A stretch of DNA of 64,000 nt from an uncultured Steroidobacter sp. (lineage in GTDB: Bacteria; Pseudomonadota; Gammaproteobacteria; Steroidobacterales; Steroidobacteraceae). Positions 16,868-25,105 of this stretch are shown one piece after another. A program made the position numbers and the translations under genes. The first letter of the stretch is position 1. Every line of letters starts with the position of its first letter. The notes under the pieces are model-generated. The model ran no database searches. It was not told where the DNA came from and was given only the letters and a program-made list of their open reading frames with translations. The DNA lies in the NCBI RefSeq assembly GCF_937958065.1, contig NZ_CALFXI010000058.1:28189-92188 (forward strand), given 5' to 3'.

Positions 16868-17284
16868 TCAATACCGATGCCCTTCCGGCCGTCGCGTCGC
16901 GTACGAGCGCAACGCATATCTCACCAGTCGTCCCGGCCCTTCCTCACGCAGCAATTCGAAGCCAGGCTCTTCCTGCGGCCGCGCCACGATGAACGACAGG
17001 CGCAGCGATTCGATGCCCCGCGTCGAGTCGAACGCATTGACCTTCACGTACCGATTCGGGAAAGTGCGCCGGCACTCGTCCACTTCTCGCATGATGCCGG
17101 CGGCGTCCTTCAGATCGAACATGGGAATGCCGAACATTTCCCAATACGTGTTGCGGGGATGCGGATCCTCGGTGTGCTCCACGGACACGGCCCAGCCGCG
17201 CTGCAGGCAGTACTCGATCTGCGAGCTGATCTGCTGGTCGGTGAGGTCCGGAAGAAATGAGAAAGTGCCTTGAGTGAGTCGCAT
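16868..17284 (-). CDS. cbbS: RuBisCO small subunit, red type
   Basis: A 138-residue small subunit that caps the L8S8 holoenzyme. The start at 17284 ('MRLTQGTFSFLPDLTDQQI') is the family start; the frame runs 12 codons further up without similarity. Conserved blocks: 'YCLQRGWAVSVEHTEDPHPRN', 'YWEMFGIPMFDL' and 'YVKVNAFDSTRGIES', with the C-terminal extension 'LSFIVARPQEEPGFEL' typical of Form IC/ID small subunits (the beta-hairpin that fills the central pore). It follows cbbL by 32 bases. Confidence 0.96.
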   Translation of the reverse strand: MRLTQGTFSFLPDLTDQQISSQIEYCLQRGWAVSVEHTEDPHPRNTYWEMFGIPMFDLKDAAGIMREVDECRRTFPNRYVKVNAFDSTRGIESLRLSFIVARPQEEPGFELLREEGPGRLVRYALRSYATRRPEGHRY

Positions 17285-17316
17285 GACTGTGCTCTCGCGT
17301 AGGAATATCGAGCGGC

Positions 17317-18786
17317 TCAAGCGGCCGCGGTCGGGGTCGGAACGAAGTCGGGAGTGTCGGTGCTCGCGTAATCGAACGTGACTTCGCCCCAGGTATCCAG
17401 CGCTGCCCGTAGCGGCTGACAGTGCTTGGCGGCATCAGCCAGAATCGCCGGCCCTTCGCGCCAGATGTCCCGGCCTTCGTTTCTCGCCAGCACCATCGAT
17501 TCGAGGGCCACGCGATTCGCGGTGGCCCCGGCAGCGATTCCCATCGGATGTCCGATCGTCCCGCCGCCGAACTGAAGCACCGTGTCATCGCCCAGATACG
17601 TCAGCAGTTGATGCATCTGCCCCGCATGAATGCCGCCTGAGGCGACCGGCATGACCCCGGGCAACCCGGCCCAGTTCTGCTCGAAGAAAATGCCACGCGG
17701 CAGATCCACTGGATTGAGCGGCTCGCGCAGCACGTTGTAGAAGCCCTGCACCGAGTTTGGATCGCCTTCGAGCTTGCCGACGATGGTGCCCGCATGCAGA
17801 TGGTCGACGCCGGCGAGGCGCATCCACTTGGAGATGACGCGAAATGAAACGCCGTGATTCTTCTGACGCGTGTACGTGCTGTGACCGGCGCGGTGCAGAT
17901 GCAGGATCATGTCGTTCTTGCGCGCCCACCGCGCCATCGATTGGATCGCGGTGTAGCCGATCACCAGATCGATCATCACGATCACCGAGCCCAGCTCCTT
18001 GGCGAACTCGGCGCGCTCGTACATATCTTCCATGGTCGCGGCGGTGACGTTGAGATAGTGTCCCTTGATCTCGCCGCTGGTGGCCTGTGCGCGATTCACC
18101 GCTTCCATGCAGTTGAGAAAACGATCGCGCCAGTGCATGAACGGCTGCGAGTTGATGTTCTCGTCGTCCTTGGTGAAGTCCAGGCCGCCCTGCAGCGCCT
18201 CGTACACCACGCGCCCGTAGTTCTTGCTGGACAGGCCGAGCTTGGGCTTCACCGTGGCGCCCAGCAGCGGCCGGCCGAACTTGTCGAGCCGCTCGCGCTC
18301 GACGATCGTGCCGGTCGCGGGGCCGTCGAAGGTCTTCACATACGCCACCGGCAGGCGCATGTCTTCCAGGCGCAGGCCCTTGAGCGGCTTGAAGCCGAAC
18401 ACGTTGCCGATGATGGACGCGGTCAGATTCGCGATCGAGCCGGGCTCGAACAAGTCCAGATCGTAAGCGATATAGGCGAAGTACTGTCCCGGCGAGCCGG
18501 GCACCGGTTCGACCTTGTAGGCCTTGGCGCGATACCGATCGCAGGCAGTCAATCGATCGGTCCACACCACCGTCCACGTCGCTGTTGACGACTCACCGGC
18601 GACCGCGGCGGCGGCTTCGCTCGGATCGACGCCGTCCTGTGGTGTGATGCGGAACAGCGCCAGCACATCGGTTTCCTTGGGCTGGTAGCCGCTGTCCCAA
18701 TAACCCATTTGCGCGTACTTCAACACGCCAGCCCGGTAGCGTTCGGCCACCGGATCCGATGCAGTGCGATTGCCGATTCTCTTCAT
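17317..18786 (-). CDS. cbbL: RuBisCO large subunit, Form I red type (IC)
   Basis: This 489-residue subunit carries the active site for CO2 fixation on ribulose-1,5-bisphosphate. Key sites are intact: Lys180 in 'GATVKPKLGLS', the carbamylated Lys206 with metal ligands Asp208 and Glu209 in 'GGLDFTKDDENINSQPF', 'HLHRAGHSTYTR' (about 296-307) and loop-6 Lys338 in 'GTIVGKLEGD'. The length, the 'MKRIGNRTASDPVAERYRAG' type N-terminus and the neighbouring cbbX all mark Form IC. The ATG at 18786 has GAGG eight bases before it. First gene of the operon, divergent from cbbR. Confidence 0.98.
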   Translation of the reverse strand: MKRIGNRTASDPVAERYRAGVLKYAQMGYWDSGYQPKETDVLALFRITPQDGVDPSEAAAAVAGESSTATWTVVWTDRLTACDRYRAKAYKVEPVPGSPGQYFAYIAYDLDLFEPGSIANLTASIIGNVFGFKPLKGLRLEDMRLPVAYVKTFDGPATGTIVERERLDKFGRPLLGATVKPKLGLSSKNYGRVVYEALQGGLDFTKDDENINSQPFMHWRDRFLNCMEAVNRAQATSGEIKGHYLNVTAATMEDMYERAEFAKELGSVIVMIDLVIGYTAIQSMARWARKNDMILHLHRAGHSTYTRQKNHGVSFRVISKWMRLAGVDHLHAGTIVGKLEGDPNSVQGFYNVLREPLNPVDLPRGIFFEQNWAGLPGVMPVASGGIHAGQMHQLLTYLGDDTVLQFGGGTIGHPMGIAAGATANRVALESMVLARNEGRDIWREGPAILADAAKHCQPLRAALDTWGEVTFDYASTDTPDFVPTPTAAA

Positions 18787-18864
18787 AGCCCATGCCTCGA
18801 GTGTGCCGCCAAGCTGTGGGTCACAATGTGGTCGCCTGCGCCTATTAGGTCCAATTCGAAATAG

Positions 18865-18893
18865 TTGACCTCAGAATAAGATTCTCTTATTTA
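18865..18893 (+). promoter_or_regulatory. Candidate cbbR promoter overlapped by a CbbR-type palindrome
   Basis: In the 139-base cbbL-cbbR gap, TTGACC (18865-18870) and TATTTA (18888-18893) are 17 bases apart and read towards cbbR. They are overlapped by a perfect inverted repeat, AATAAGA (18875-18881) and TCTTATT (18885-18891), with three bases between. LysR regulators bind such T-rich dyads between divergent genes and commonly repress themselves while activating the target. The cbbL promoter on the other strand is not obvious by eye. Confidence 0.6.
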
Positions 18894-18925
18894 GCGCAAT
18901 GGGGATCCGGTTCGCTGGAGTCGCC

Positions 18926-19879
18926 ATGCGGAACATCACTTTGCGGCAGATGCGCGTGTTCGCGTCGGTGGCGCGCTATCGCTCGTTCACCAAGGCCGCG
19001 CGCGAGCTGCATCTCACGCAACCCGCGATCTCACAGCAGATCAAGCAGCTCGAAATCGAAGTCGGACTGCCGCTGCTCGAACACGTCGGGCGACAGATCC
19101 ATCTCACCGCGGCCGGCGATGAGCTGTTGCGTTACGCATCCCAAGTCACCGAATTGCTGCGTGAGGCGGGCGAATCACTCGCGGCGATGCGCGGCCTGAA
19201 ACGTGGCGTGCTGAAACTCGGCGCGGTCAGCACCGCGAAGTATTTCGCGCCCTCGCTGCTCTCGGCGTTCGCGCCTTCTTATCCGGAAGTCACGATCCAT
19301 TTCACGGTGGGCAACCGGGAAGAAATCATTCAACAGCTCGCGGCCAACGAAACGGATCTTGTCATCATGGGCCGACCGCCACGCGAGCTGATCACGGTCG
19401 CCGAGCCGTTTGCGAAACATCCATTGGTCGTGATCGCATCGCCCAATCATCCGCTCGCCGGCAAGCGACGCATTCCGCTGGAGCGTTTGGGCAGCGAGAG
19501 CTTCATCATTCGCGAGGAAGGCTCCGGAACCCGTGCGTCGATGGAGCACGTGTTCAGCAAGCGGGGCGTGCCGATCCGCGCCTCCATGGAAGTCAGCAGC
19601 AACGAGACCATCAAGCAAGCCGTGATGGCCGGCATGGGCATCGGCTTCATTTCCATCCACACCGTGGGCCTCGAGCTCGCCGCCGGCAAGCTCGTGATCC
19701 TGAACGTGACCGGCCTGCCGCTGATCCGCGACTGGTTCGTGATCCACATGCGCGACAAACACCTGTCGCCGATCGCGGTGGCGTTCCGCAGCTTCCTGCT
19801 CGAGAAAGGTGCGGCGATCATTCATAAGACAGCGGAAGAGAGCCGGTCCATTCTGCGGGCCATTCCCGCCCAACAATAG
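18926..19879 (+). CDS. cbbR: LysR-type regulator of the Calvin-cycle operon
   Basis: A 317-residue LysR-family activator. The N-terminal winged helix 'MRNITLRQMRVFASVARYRS' continues into 'FTKAARELHLTQPAISQQIK'. The C-terminal effector domain ('KLGAVSTAKYFAPSLLSAF', 'VGNREEIIQQLAANETDL', 'IREEGSGTRASMEHVF') has the CbbR pattern. The start at 18926 is preceded by GGAG at seven bases; an upstream in-frame ATG at 18899 has none. CbbR senses Calvin intermediates or redox metabolites and activates cbbL transcription. Its divergent position next to cbbL supports the gene name. Confidence 0.93.
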   Translation: MRNITLRQMRVFASVARYRSFTKAARELHLTQPAISQQIKQLEIEVGLPLLEHVGRQIHLTAAGDELLRYASQVTELLREAGESLAAMRGLKRGVLKLGAVSTAKYFAPSLLSAFAPSYPEVTIHFTVGNREEIIQQLAANETDLVIMGRPPRELITVAEPFAKHPLVVIASPNHPLAGKRRIPLERLGSESFIIREEGSGTRASMEHVFSKRGVPIRASMEVSSNETIKQAVMAGMGIGFISIHTVGLELAAGKLVILNVTGLPLIRDWFVIHMRDKHLSPIAVAFRSFLLEKGAAIIHKTAEESRSILRAIPAQQ

Positions 19880-20235
19880 TGCGCCGCGCGTTCGCGGTGC
19901 CGTGCTCGTATACAAGCACCGTCGCGGGGCAAGCCCATCAGCGCCGCCGGCACCCGCATCTCCAACAAACGTTTCATCCAACTAAAGATAAAACAAACAA
20001 CTATCGAGACCCGCCTCGATCCCGGGCGAGGCTCGTATCGAGTTGGCCAGCTTGTTGCAACAAGAGCGAATTCGTTTTGAGCCGATCGATACAACCAAGG
20101 GAGATTACGGCATTCAGATCCTGACCGATCGAATGCTGCGCCAGGCCACCTCATCGAAGAGCGGTCTGTCGTGTCGGCATGGAGCCGACGTTTTCGTGGT
20201 TTGGATGAATACATACAAACACACGGGAGACGACC
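19880..20235. other. 356-base intergenic region between cbbR and the TonB receptor gene
   Basis: No coding sequence is supported here. It contains an AT-rich patch (about 19970-20005) and a stem-loop GCCTCG (20013-20018) / CGAGGC (20027-20032) with an eight-base loop but no T-run, so it is not a clear terminator. The last bases hold GGGAG seven bases before the receptor ATG. The promoter of the receptor gene must lie here, but no convincing -35/-10 pair was found. Confidence 0.6.
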
Positions 20236-22824
20236 ATGGACAAGCATTCGGTTTCGTTACGACTGGCCATTCTCGGAGCACTGGGCACTGCTGGCACGAC
20301 GATCTCTTTCCAAGCACCGGCCGAACCGGCACACGAAAGCGTCGAAGAAGTCACCGTCGTCGGTTCCCGCCGCGCGAATGCGCCCGACACAGTGGCTCCA
20401 GTCGATGTGATCTCCGCGGCCCAGTTCGAGAGCGTCGGGGCGCCGGACATGGACAACATGCTGCGCAGCCTGGTGCCCTCCTACAACGTCGCACAACAAC
20501 CCATCAATGACGAGTCGACGCTGGTACGGCCGGCAAACCTGCGGGGTCTGCCTCCGGACAACACGCTCGTACTGGTGAACGGCAAGCGTCGGCATCGCGG
20601 CGGCGTGATTACGTTTTTGGGCGACGGTCTGTCCGATGGCGCTCAAGGCCCCGATGTCGGCCCCATTCCGACCATCGCACTCAAGGAAGTGCAAGTGCTT
20701 CGGGACGGCGCGGCCGCGCAGTACGGTTCCGATGCCATCGCCGGTGTCATCAACTTCCAACTGAAGGACTCGGCCGAAGGCACTGCATTCGAAGCTCGGT
20801 ACGGCCAGTACTACGCGGGCGATGGCGCGACTTCGCAGCTGGCGGGAAACATGGGATTGCCGCTCGGCGCGAACGGATTCGCCAACCTCAGCTTCGAGCT
20901 GAGCGAATCGGACCCGACTTCACGCAGCGCGCAGCGTGCCGATGCACAAGCGCTGATCGATGCCGGCAACACAGCGGTGCTCACGCCGGCGCAGGTGTGG
21001 GGGCAGCCGAAGATCAAGGACTCGATCAAGTTCTTCGCCAACACCGGCTACGAGTTCACGACGAACCTCGAAGGCTATTTCTTCGGCAACTATGCGAGCC
21101 GCGAGGTCGACGGTGGCTTCTTCTATCGCAACCCGAACACGCGCGCCGCGGTGTATTCGAACGACGGCGGTGAAACGCTGCTGGTCGCGGACCTGAACCC
21201 GGATAACGCCATCTCCTGCCCCACCGTGGCGATCGACAACGATGCGCCCGATCCCGTTGCGCTCGCGCTGATTTCATCCGGCGGCGCGTTGGACTCGGAG
21301 TGTTTCGTGTTCAATGAGATGTTCCCCGGCGGGTTCACACCCCGCTTCGGCGGCAAGATCACCGATCAGTCCGCGGTCGCCGGCCTGCGCGGCACGTTCG
21401 CCAATGGCCTGCGCTACGACGTGAGTGCCGCCTACGGCAGCAGCGAGGTCGAGTTTCTCATCTCTAACACCGTCAACGCCTCGCTCGGGCCGGATACCCC
21501 GACGCGCTTCAAGCCGGGCGTGAATCATCAGACCGATACCAACTTCAACATCGATCTGGCCTACCCGCTCGCGCTCTCGGGCCTGGCCTCGCCACTGAAC
21601 GTCGCGTTCGGCTTCGAATGGCGCGAAGAGGAATTCGAGATCGAGCGCGGCCAGCTCGAGTCCTATCAGATCGGGCCGCTCGCGAGCCAGGGCTTCAGCT
21701 CCGGCTCGAATGGCTACAGCGGCTACGGTCCGCAATCCGAAGGCGTGTTCGCGCGCGACAACATCGCGCTCTATCTGGATCTCGAAGCAGATGTGACGAA
21801 CAGGTTGATCCTCGGCTCCGCCGTGCGCTGGGAAGACTTCGACGACTTTGGCACGACCACCAATTTCAAACTGGCGGCACGCTACGAGCTCACCGACCGC
21901 TTCGCGGTTCGATCGACCGTCAGCACTGGCTTCCGCGCCCCCACGCCGGGACAGGCAAACATCGTTCGCACCATCACGCAAATGGTGAACGGCCAGCTGA
22001 GCGAAACCGGCGTGCTGCCGCCCACCAATCCGATCGCCATCGCGCTGGCCAACGTCGCCTCCGACGGAGCATTCTCCGCCGCGCCGCTCAAACCGGAAGA
22101 GTCATTCAACTGGACGCTGGGCACGACGTTCGATCTGGGACCCGTGGGCGTGACGCTCGATTATTTCAACATCACGCTCGAGGACCGGATCGCGCTGAGC
22201 AGCCTGATCGACATCGATCGGACCGATCCGGCGCAGATTGCGATTCTCGACCAGTTGAGCACGAGCGGCGTGCCCGGCGCCTCCACACTCACCGCATTCC
22301 AGTTCTTCACCAACGACTTCGAGACGGAAACGCAGGGCATCGATCTGGTCGCGACCCTGCCGTTCGCGCTGGCGGGCGGCAGTTCGAGCCTGACCCTGGC
22401 ACTCAACTGGACCGACACCCGACTGAAGGAGATCACCGCGCTGGCGGACGCCACCCGCAAGATACAACTGGAAGATCAATTGCCCGGGTATCGCGCGATT
22501 CTCACGGGCACGCATTCGGTGGGCCCATGGAGCTTCATGGCGCGCACCAGCTACTACGACTCCTACATCGTCGCACTGGATATCGGCGCGGACGCCAGCG
22601 GCGAGTTCGATGGCAAGTACGGCGGCGAGCTGCTGGTGGATCTGGAAGCGAGCTACCGGATCACCGAGGGCTACACGCTCACCATCGGCGCACAGGACGT
22701 CTTCGACAACACGCCCGACCGCTTTCCCAATCCCGAGCTCAACAGCGGCGCGATCTATCCCACCGGCTCGCCCATGGGCTTCAACGGCGGCTTCTGGTAC
22801 GCGCGGCTCAACATCAATTTCTAG
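20236..22824 (+). CDS. TonB-dependent outer-membrane receptor
   Basis: An 862-residue receptor importing a scarce substrate with TonB energy. A signal peptide of about 28 residues is followed by a TonB-box-like 'VEEVTVVGSRRAN', a plug domain ('DMDNMLRSLVPSYNV', 'NTLVLVNGKRRHRGG', 'LRDGAAAQYGSDAIAGVINF') and a 22-strand-type barrel ending in 'GGFWYARLNINF' with terminal Phe. Like many plug domains of the iron-complex/vitamin group it contains 'RDGAAAQYGSDAIAGVIN'. It is followed by an exported flavin amine oxidase (62 bases) and RidA, so it may import amines or amino-acid derivatives, though this is inferred from position only. Confidence 0.92.
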   Translation: MDKHSVSLRLAILGALGTAGTTISFQAPAEPAHESVEEVTVVGSRRANAPDTVAPVDVISAAQFESVGAPDMDNMLRSLVPSYNVAQQPINDESTLVRPANLRGLPPDNTLVLVNGKRRHRGGVITFLGDGLSDGAQGPDVGPIPTIALKEVQVLRDGAAAQYGSDAIAGVINFQLKDSAEGTAFEARYGQYYAGDGATSQLAGNMGLPLGANGFANLSFELSESDPTSRSAQRADAQALIDAGNTAVLTPAQVWGQPKIKDSIKFFANTGYEFTTNLEGYFFGNYASREVDGGFFYRNPNTRAAVYSNDGGETLLVADLNPDNAISCPTVAIDNDAPDPVALALISSGGALDSECFVFNEMFPGGFTPRFGGKITDQSAVAGLRGTFANGLRYDVSAAYGSSEVEFLISNTVNASLGPDTPTRFKPGVNHQTDTNFNIDLAYPLALSGLASPLNVAFGFEWREEEFEIERGQLESYQIGPLASQGFSSGSNGYSGYGPQSEGVFARDNIALYLDLEADVTNRLILGSAVRWEDFDDFGTTTNFKLAARYELTDRFAVRSTVSTGFRAPTPGQANIVRTITQMVNGQLSETGVLPPTNPIAIALANVASDGAFSAAPLKPEESFNWTLGTTFDLGPVGVTLDYFNITLEDRIALSSLIDIDRTDPAQIAILDQLSTSGVPGASTLTAFQFFTNDFETETQGIDLVATLPFALAGGSSSLTLALNWTDTRLKEITALADATRKIQLEDQLPGYRAILTGTHSVGPWSFMARTSYYDSYIVALDIGADASGEFDGKYGGELLVDLEASYRITEGYTLTIGAQDVFDNTPDRFPNPELNSGAIYPTGSPMGFNGGFWYARLNINF

Positions 22825-22886
22825 CCGGATGGAGCAATGGAAATGGCGCGGTGTGCAGACGCCGCGTCTGCTTTGGAGAACAACAC

Positions 22887-24455
22887 ATGACGAACGCATC
22901 GCTCTCACGACGCACGTTTCTGCACCTGGTCGGCGCATTCGGCGGCTCGACTGCCGTGTATCGAGCCGCGGTTGGCATGGGCTTGCTGCCGATGAGCGCA
23001 CACACGCCGCGACCGGACATCGCTCCCGTGCCGGCGCGCAAGCGCAAATCCGTCTTGATCCTGGGCGCCGGCATCTCCGGCCTGGCCGCCGCCTACGAGC
23101 TCGACCGCAAAGGTTATGACGTGCAAGTCATCGAAGCCTCGCATCGTGCCGGCGGCCGCAATCTCACCTTGCGTGGCGGCGACCTGATCGATGAAGCGGA
23201 GTACCCGCAAACGTGCGAGTTCGATCGCGATCCGGATCTTTATTTCAACGCCGGTCCGGCACGCATTCCCGGTCACCACGCCTCGTTGCTGGGCTACTGC
23301 AAGGAGCTGGGCGTGGCGCTCGCGCCTTTCATCAACGAGAACCGCAACGCCTGGGTGCAGGACGATGCCATGTTCGGCGGCCGACCGGTGCGCAATCGCG
23401 AATACATCGCCGACTCGCGCGGCTTCGTCGCCGAACTGCTCGCCAAGACCGTGCGGCCGGAGAGCTTCGGCACGGCGTTCAATGGCACCGACTATCAGCA
23501 GCTGCTCGAGTATCTGCGCCAGTTCGGCGAGCTCGACAGCCGCTTCAAGTACGTCAGCTCGACGCGCGCGGGCTACGCCACTCACGACTACGCGAGCCCG
23601 CCAGCCTTCAAGCAGCCGCTGAATGCCCGCGAGTTGCTGCGCTCGGGGTTCATCTACTTGATGAGCTTCAGCGAGCTGGACGATCAGTCCGCAATGATGA
23701 TGGAGCCGGTGGGCGGCATGGATCGCATCGTCACGGCATTCATGGCGAAGATCGGGCACCGGGTGAAGCTCAGCTCGCCCGTACAGTCCATCCGGCTCGG
23801 TGCGTCGGGCGTCGACGTGCGCTATCGCCACGCGGGCGGGATCGTCGATGCGCACGCGGACTTCTGCCTGACGTGCATTCCCATGCACCTGCTGGCGCGC
23901 ATCGAGCACAACTTCCCCAAGGAATACGCCGACGCGCTCACTGCCGTGCCGCACGGCAAGCTGTTCAAGATCGGGCTGCAAATGAAACAGCGTTTCTGGG
24001 AGAGCGAGGGCATCTATGGAGGCATCTCCTGGACCCTGCAGGACATCATGCAGCTGTGGTATCCGGCGCATGGCATCCACCGCCAGAAGGGCGTGATGCT
24101 CGGCGCCTACACTTTCAGCGACGAGGTGGCCGAGAAGTTTGCGCGATTGCCGCCGGCGCAGAGAGTGGCGCTGGCCATCCAGCAAGGCGAGAAAATCCAT
24201 CCCGGCTACGGCCGTCATGTCGAGAGCAGCATCAGCATTGCCTGGCATCGGATGAATCATATGTTCGGCTGCCCCGCGCAGTGGAGCGAGCCGTTGCAAT
24301 CCCAATGCTTCAAGACGCTGCAGGCGCCGGCCGGCCACCACTATCTGATCGGCGATCAGATGAGCTATCACCCCGGCTGGCAGGAAGGTGCGCTACATTC
24401 CACCTTCCATGCGATCGCGGACATCGACAAGCGAGTCCGCGCGAGCACCACCTGA
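22887..24455 (+). CDS. Tat-exported flavin monoamine/L-amino-acid oxidase
   Basis: A 522-residue flavoprotein of the amine-oxidase family, converting amines or L-amino acids to imines with H2O2 release. The Tat signal is 'SLSRRTFLHLVGAFGG'. The FAD-binding Rossmann motif is 'ILGAGISGLAAAYEL' (58-72), with 'EASHRAGGRNLTLRGG' (83-98) and the C-terminal FAD block 'HHYLIGDQMSYHPGWQEGAL'. The start at 22887 has GGAGA eight bases before it; the same frame is open far upstream into the receptor gene, but that is coincidental. Followed by an exported RidA, which hydrolyses reactive imines. The exact substrate cannot be read from the sequence. Confidence 0.88.
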   Translation: MTNASLSRRTFLHLVGAFGGSTAVYRAAVGMGLLPMSAHTPRPDIAPVPARKRKSVLILGAGISGLAAAYELDRKGYDVQVIEASHRAGGRNLTLRGGDLIDEAEYPQTCEFDRDPDLYFNAGPARIPGHHASLLGYCKELGVALAPFINENRNAWVQDDAMFGGRPVRNREYIADSRGFVAELLAKTVRPESFGTAFNGTDYQQLLEYLRQFGELDSRFKYVSSTRAGYATHDYASPPAFKQPLNARELLRSGFIYLMSFSELDDQSAMMMEPVGGMDRIVTAFMAKIGHRVKLSSPVQSIRLGASGVDVRYRHAGGIVDAHADFCLTCIPMHLLARIEHNFPKEYADALTAVPHGKLFKIGLQMKQRFWESEGIYGGISWTLQDIMQLWYPAHGIHRQKGVMLGAYTFSDEVAEKFARLPPAQRVALAIQQGEKIHPGYGRHVESSISIAWHRMNHMFGCPAQWSEPLQSQCFKTLQAPAGHHYLIGDQMSYHPGWQEGALHSTFHAIADIDKRVRASTT

Positions 24456-24484
24456 CTCTCATACCTCGACAACAAGGAGAACCG

Positions 24485-24994
24485 ATGACCCGCCTCGTCC
24501 GTCTTGCCAACGCTGTAATCTGCTCCGCCCTGCTCGCCAGCAGCGCGCATGCCGCCGACGTGGTACGGCATCCACTGCTCGGAGGCTCGAAATTTCCGAT
24601 CGCGCGAGCCGTCGAGGTTCCCGCCGGTGCCAGCATTCTCTTTCATAGCGGCACCACGCCTGCCCCGCTCGATCCGAAAGCTCCCGCGGGCACGGCTGCC
24701 TATTGGGGCGATACCAAAGCCCAGGCGCTGAGCACTTTCGCGAGAATCAAAGAATCGCTCGACCAGCTCGGCCTGGATTTCGGTGACGTGGTTGCGATGA
24801 CCGTTTACCTGGTCGGCGATCCGGCCAAGGGCGGCCGCATGGACTTCGATGGCTTCATGGCCGCGTACTCTCAGTTTTTCGGCACGGCCGAACAACCGAA
24901 CCTGCCGGCACGCTCGACCGTGCAGGTTGCCGGCCTGGTTCAGCCCGGCATGCTGGTGGAGGTCGAAGTGCAGCTCGTGAAGCGAAGCCGCTAG
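24485..24994 (+). CDS. Exported RidA/YjgF-family imine deaminase
   Basis: A 169-residue protein with a Sec signal peptide ('MTRLVRLANAVICSALLASSAHAAD') followed by a Rid domain: 'FHSGTTPAPLDP', 'TKAQALSTFARIKESLDQLG', 'DVVAMTVYLVGDP' and 'LPARSTVQVAGLVQPGMLVE'. The last block carries the Arg (in 'ARSTVQVAGL') that in RidA binds the imino-acid carboxylate. GGAG lies five bases upstream. Rid proteins speed hydrolysis of 2-imino acids, the direct products of amino-acid oxidases, so position right after the oxidase (29 bases) makes chemical sense. Most RidA proteins are cytoplasmic; an exported one is less usual. Confidence 0.85.
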   Translation: MTRLVRLANAVICSALLASSAHAADVVRHPLLGGSKFPIARAVEVPAGASILFHSGTTPAPLDPKAPAGTAAYWGDTKAQALSTFARIKESLDQLGLDFGDVVAMTVYLVGDPAKGGRMDFDGFMAAYSQFFGTAEQPNLPARSTVQVAGLVQPGMLVEVEVQLVKRSR

Positions 24995-25048
24995 CGTCGG
25001 GTTTGCATCTTCCGGTATTACTCATACAATTAAAAAAGTCCGTGGCGG

Positions 25049-25079
25049 CGGTAACCACTCCAGTGGTTCCCCGCTCTTA
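25049..25079 (+). promoter_or_regulatory. Candidate ECF-sigma promoter ahead of the alpha-galactosidase
   Basis: CGGTAACCA (25049-25057) and CGCTCTTA (25072-25079) are separated by 14 bases, 26 bases before the glycosidase start. The same two blocks recur before the FecI-like gene at 26501-26530 with a 13-base gap. AACCACT/AGTGGTT here also forms a 16-bp palindrome (25053-25068), which may instead be an operator. Shared blocks at both loci point to a single sigma factor, probably the adjacent one. Confidence 0.5.
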
Positions 25080-25105
25080 GTCAGGACTGACTCGGGGGAT
25101 GAAGA

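Noticed and set aside
20013..20032. Terminator after cbbR
   Set aside because: A 6-bp stem with an 8-base loop and no T-run, more than 130 bases after the stop; kept only as a note in the intergenic entry.
21618..22886. Upstream extension of the amine oxidase frame through the receptor gene
   Set aside because: The Tat signal, Shine-Dalgarno and family start are all at 22887; the upstream codons are an out-of-frame reading of the receptor.
22905..24371. 488-codon open frame on the minus strand
   Set aside because: Lies fully antisense to the amine oxidase; its His/Arg-rich translation has no family resemblance and arises from GC-rich codon use.
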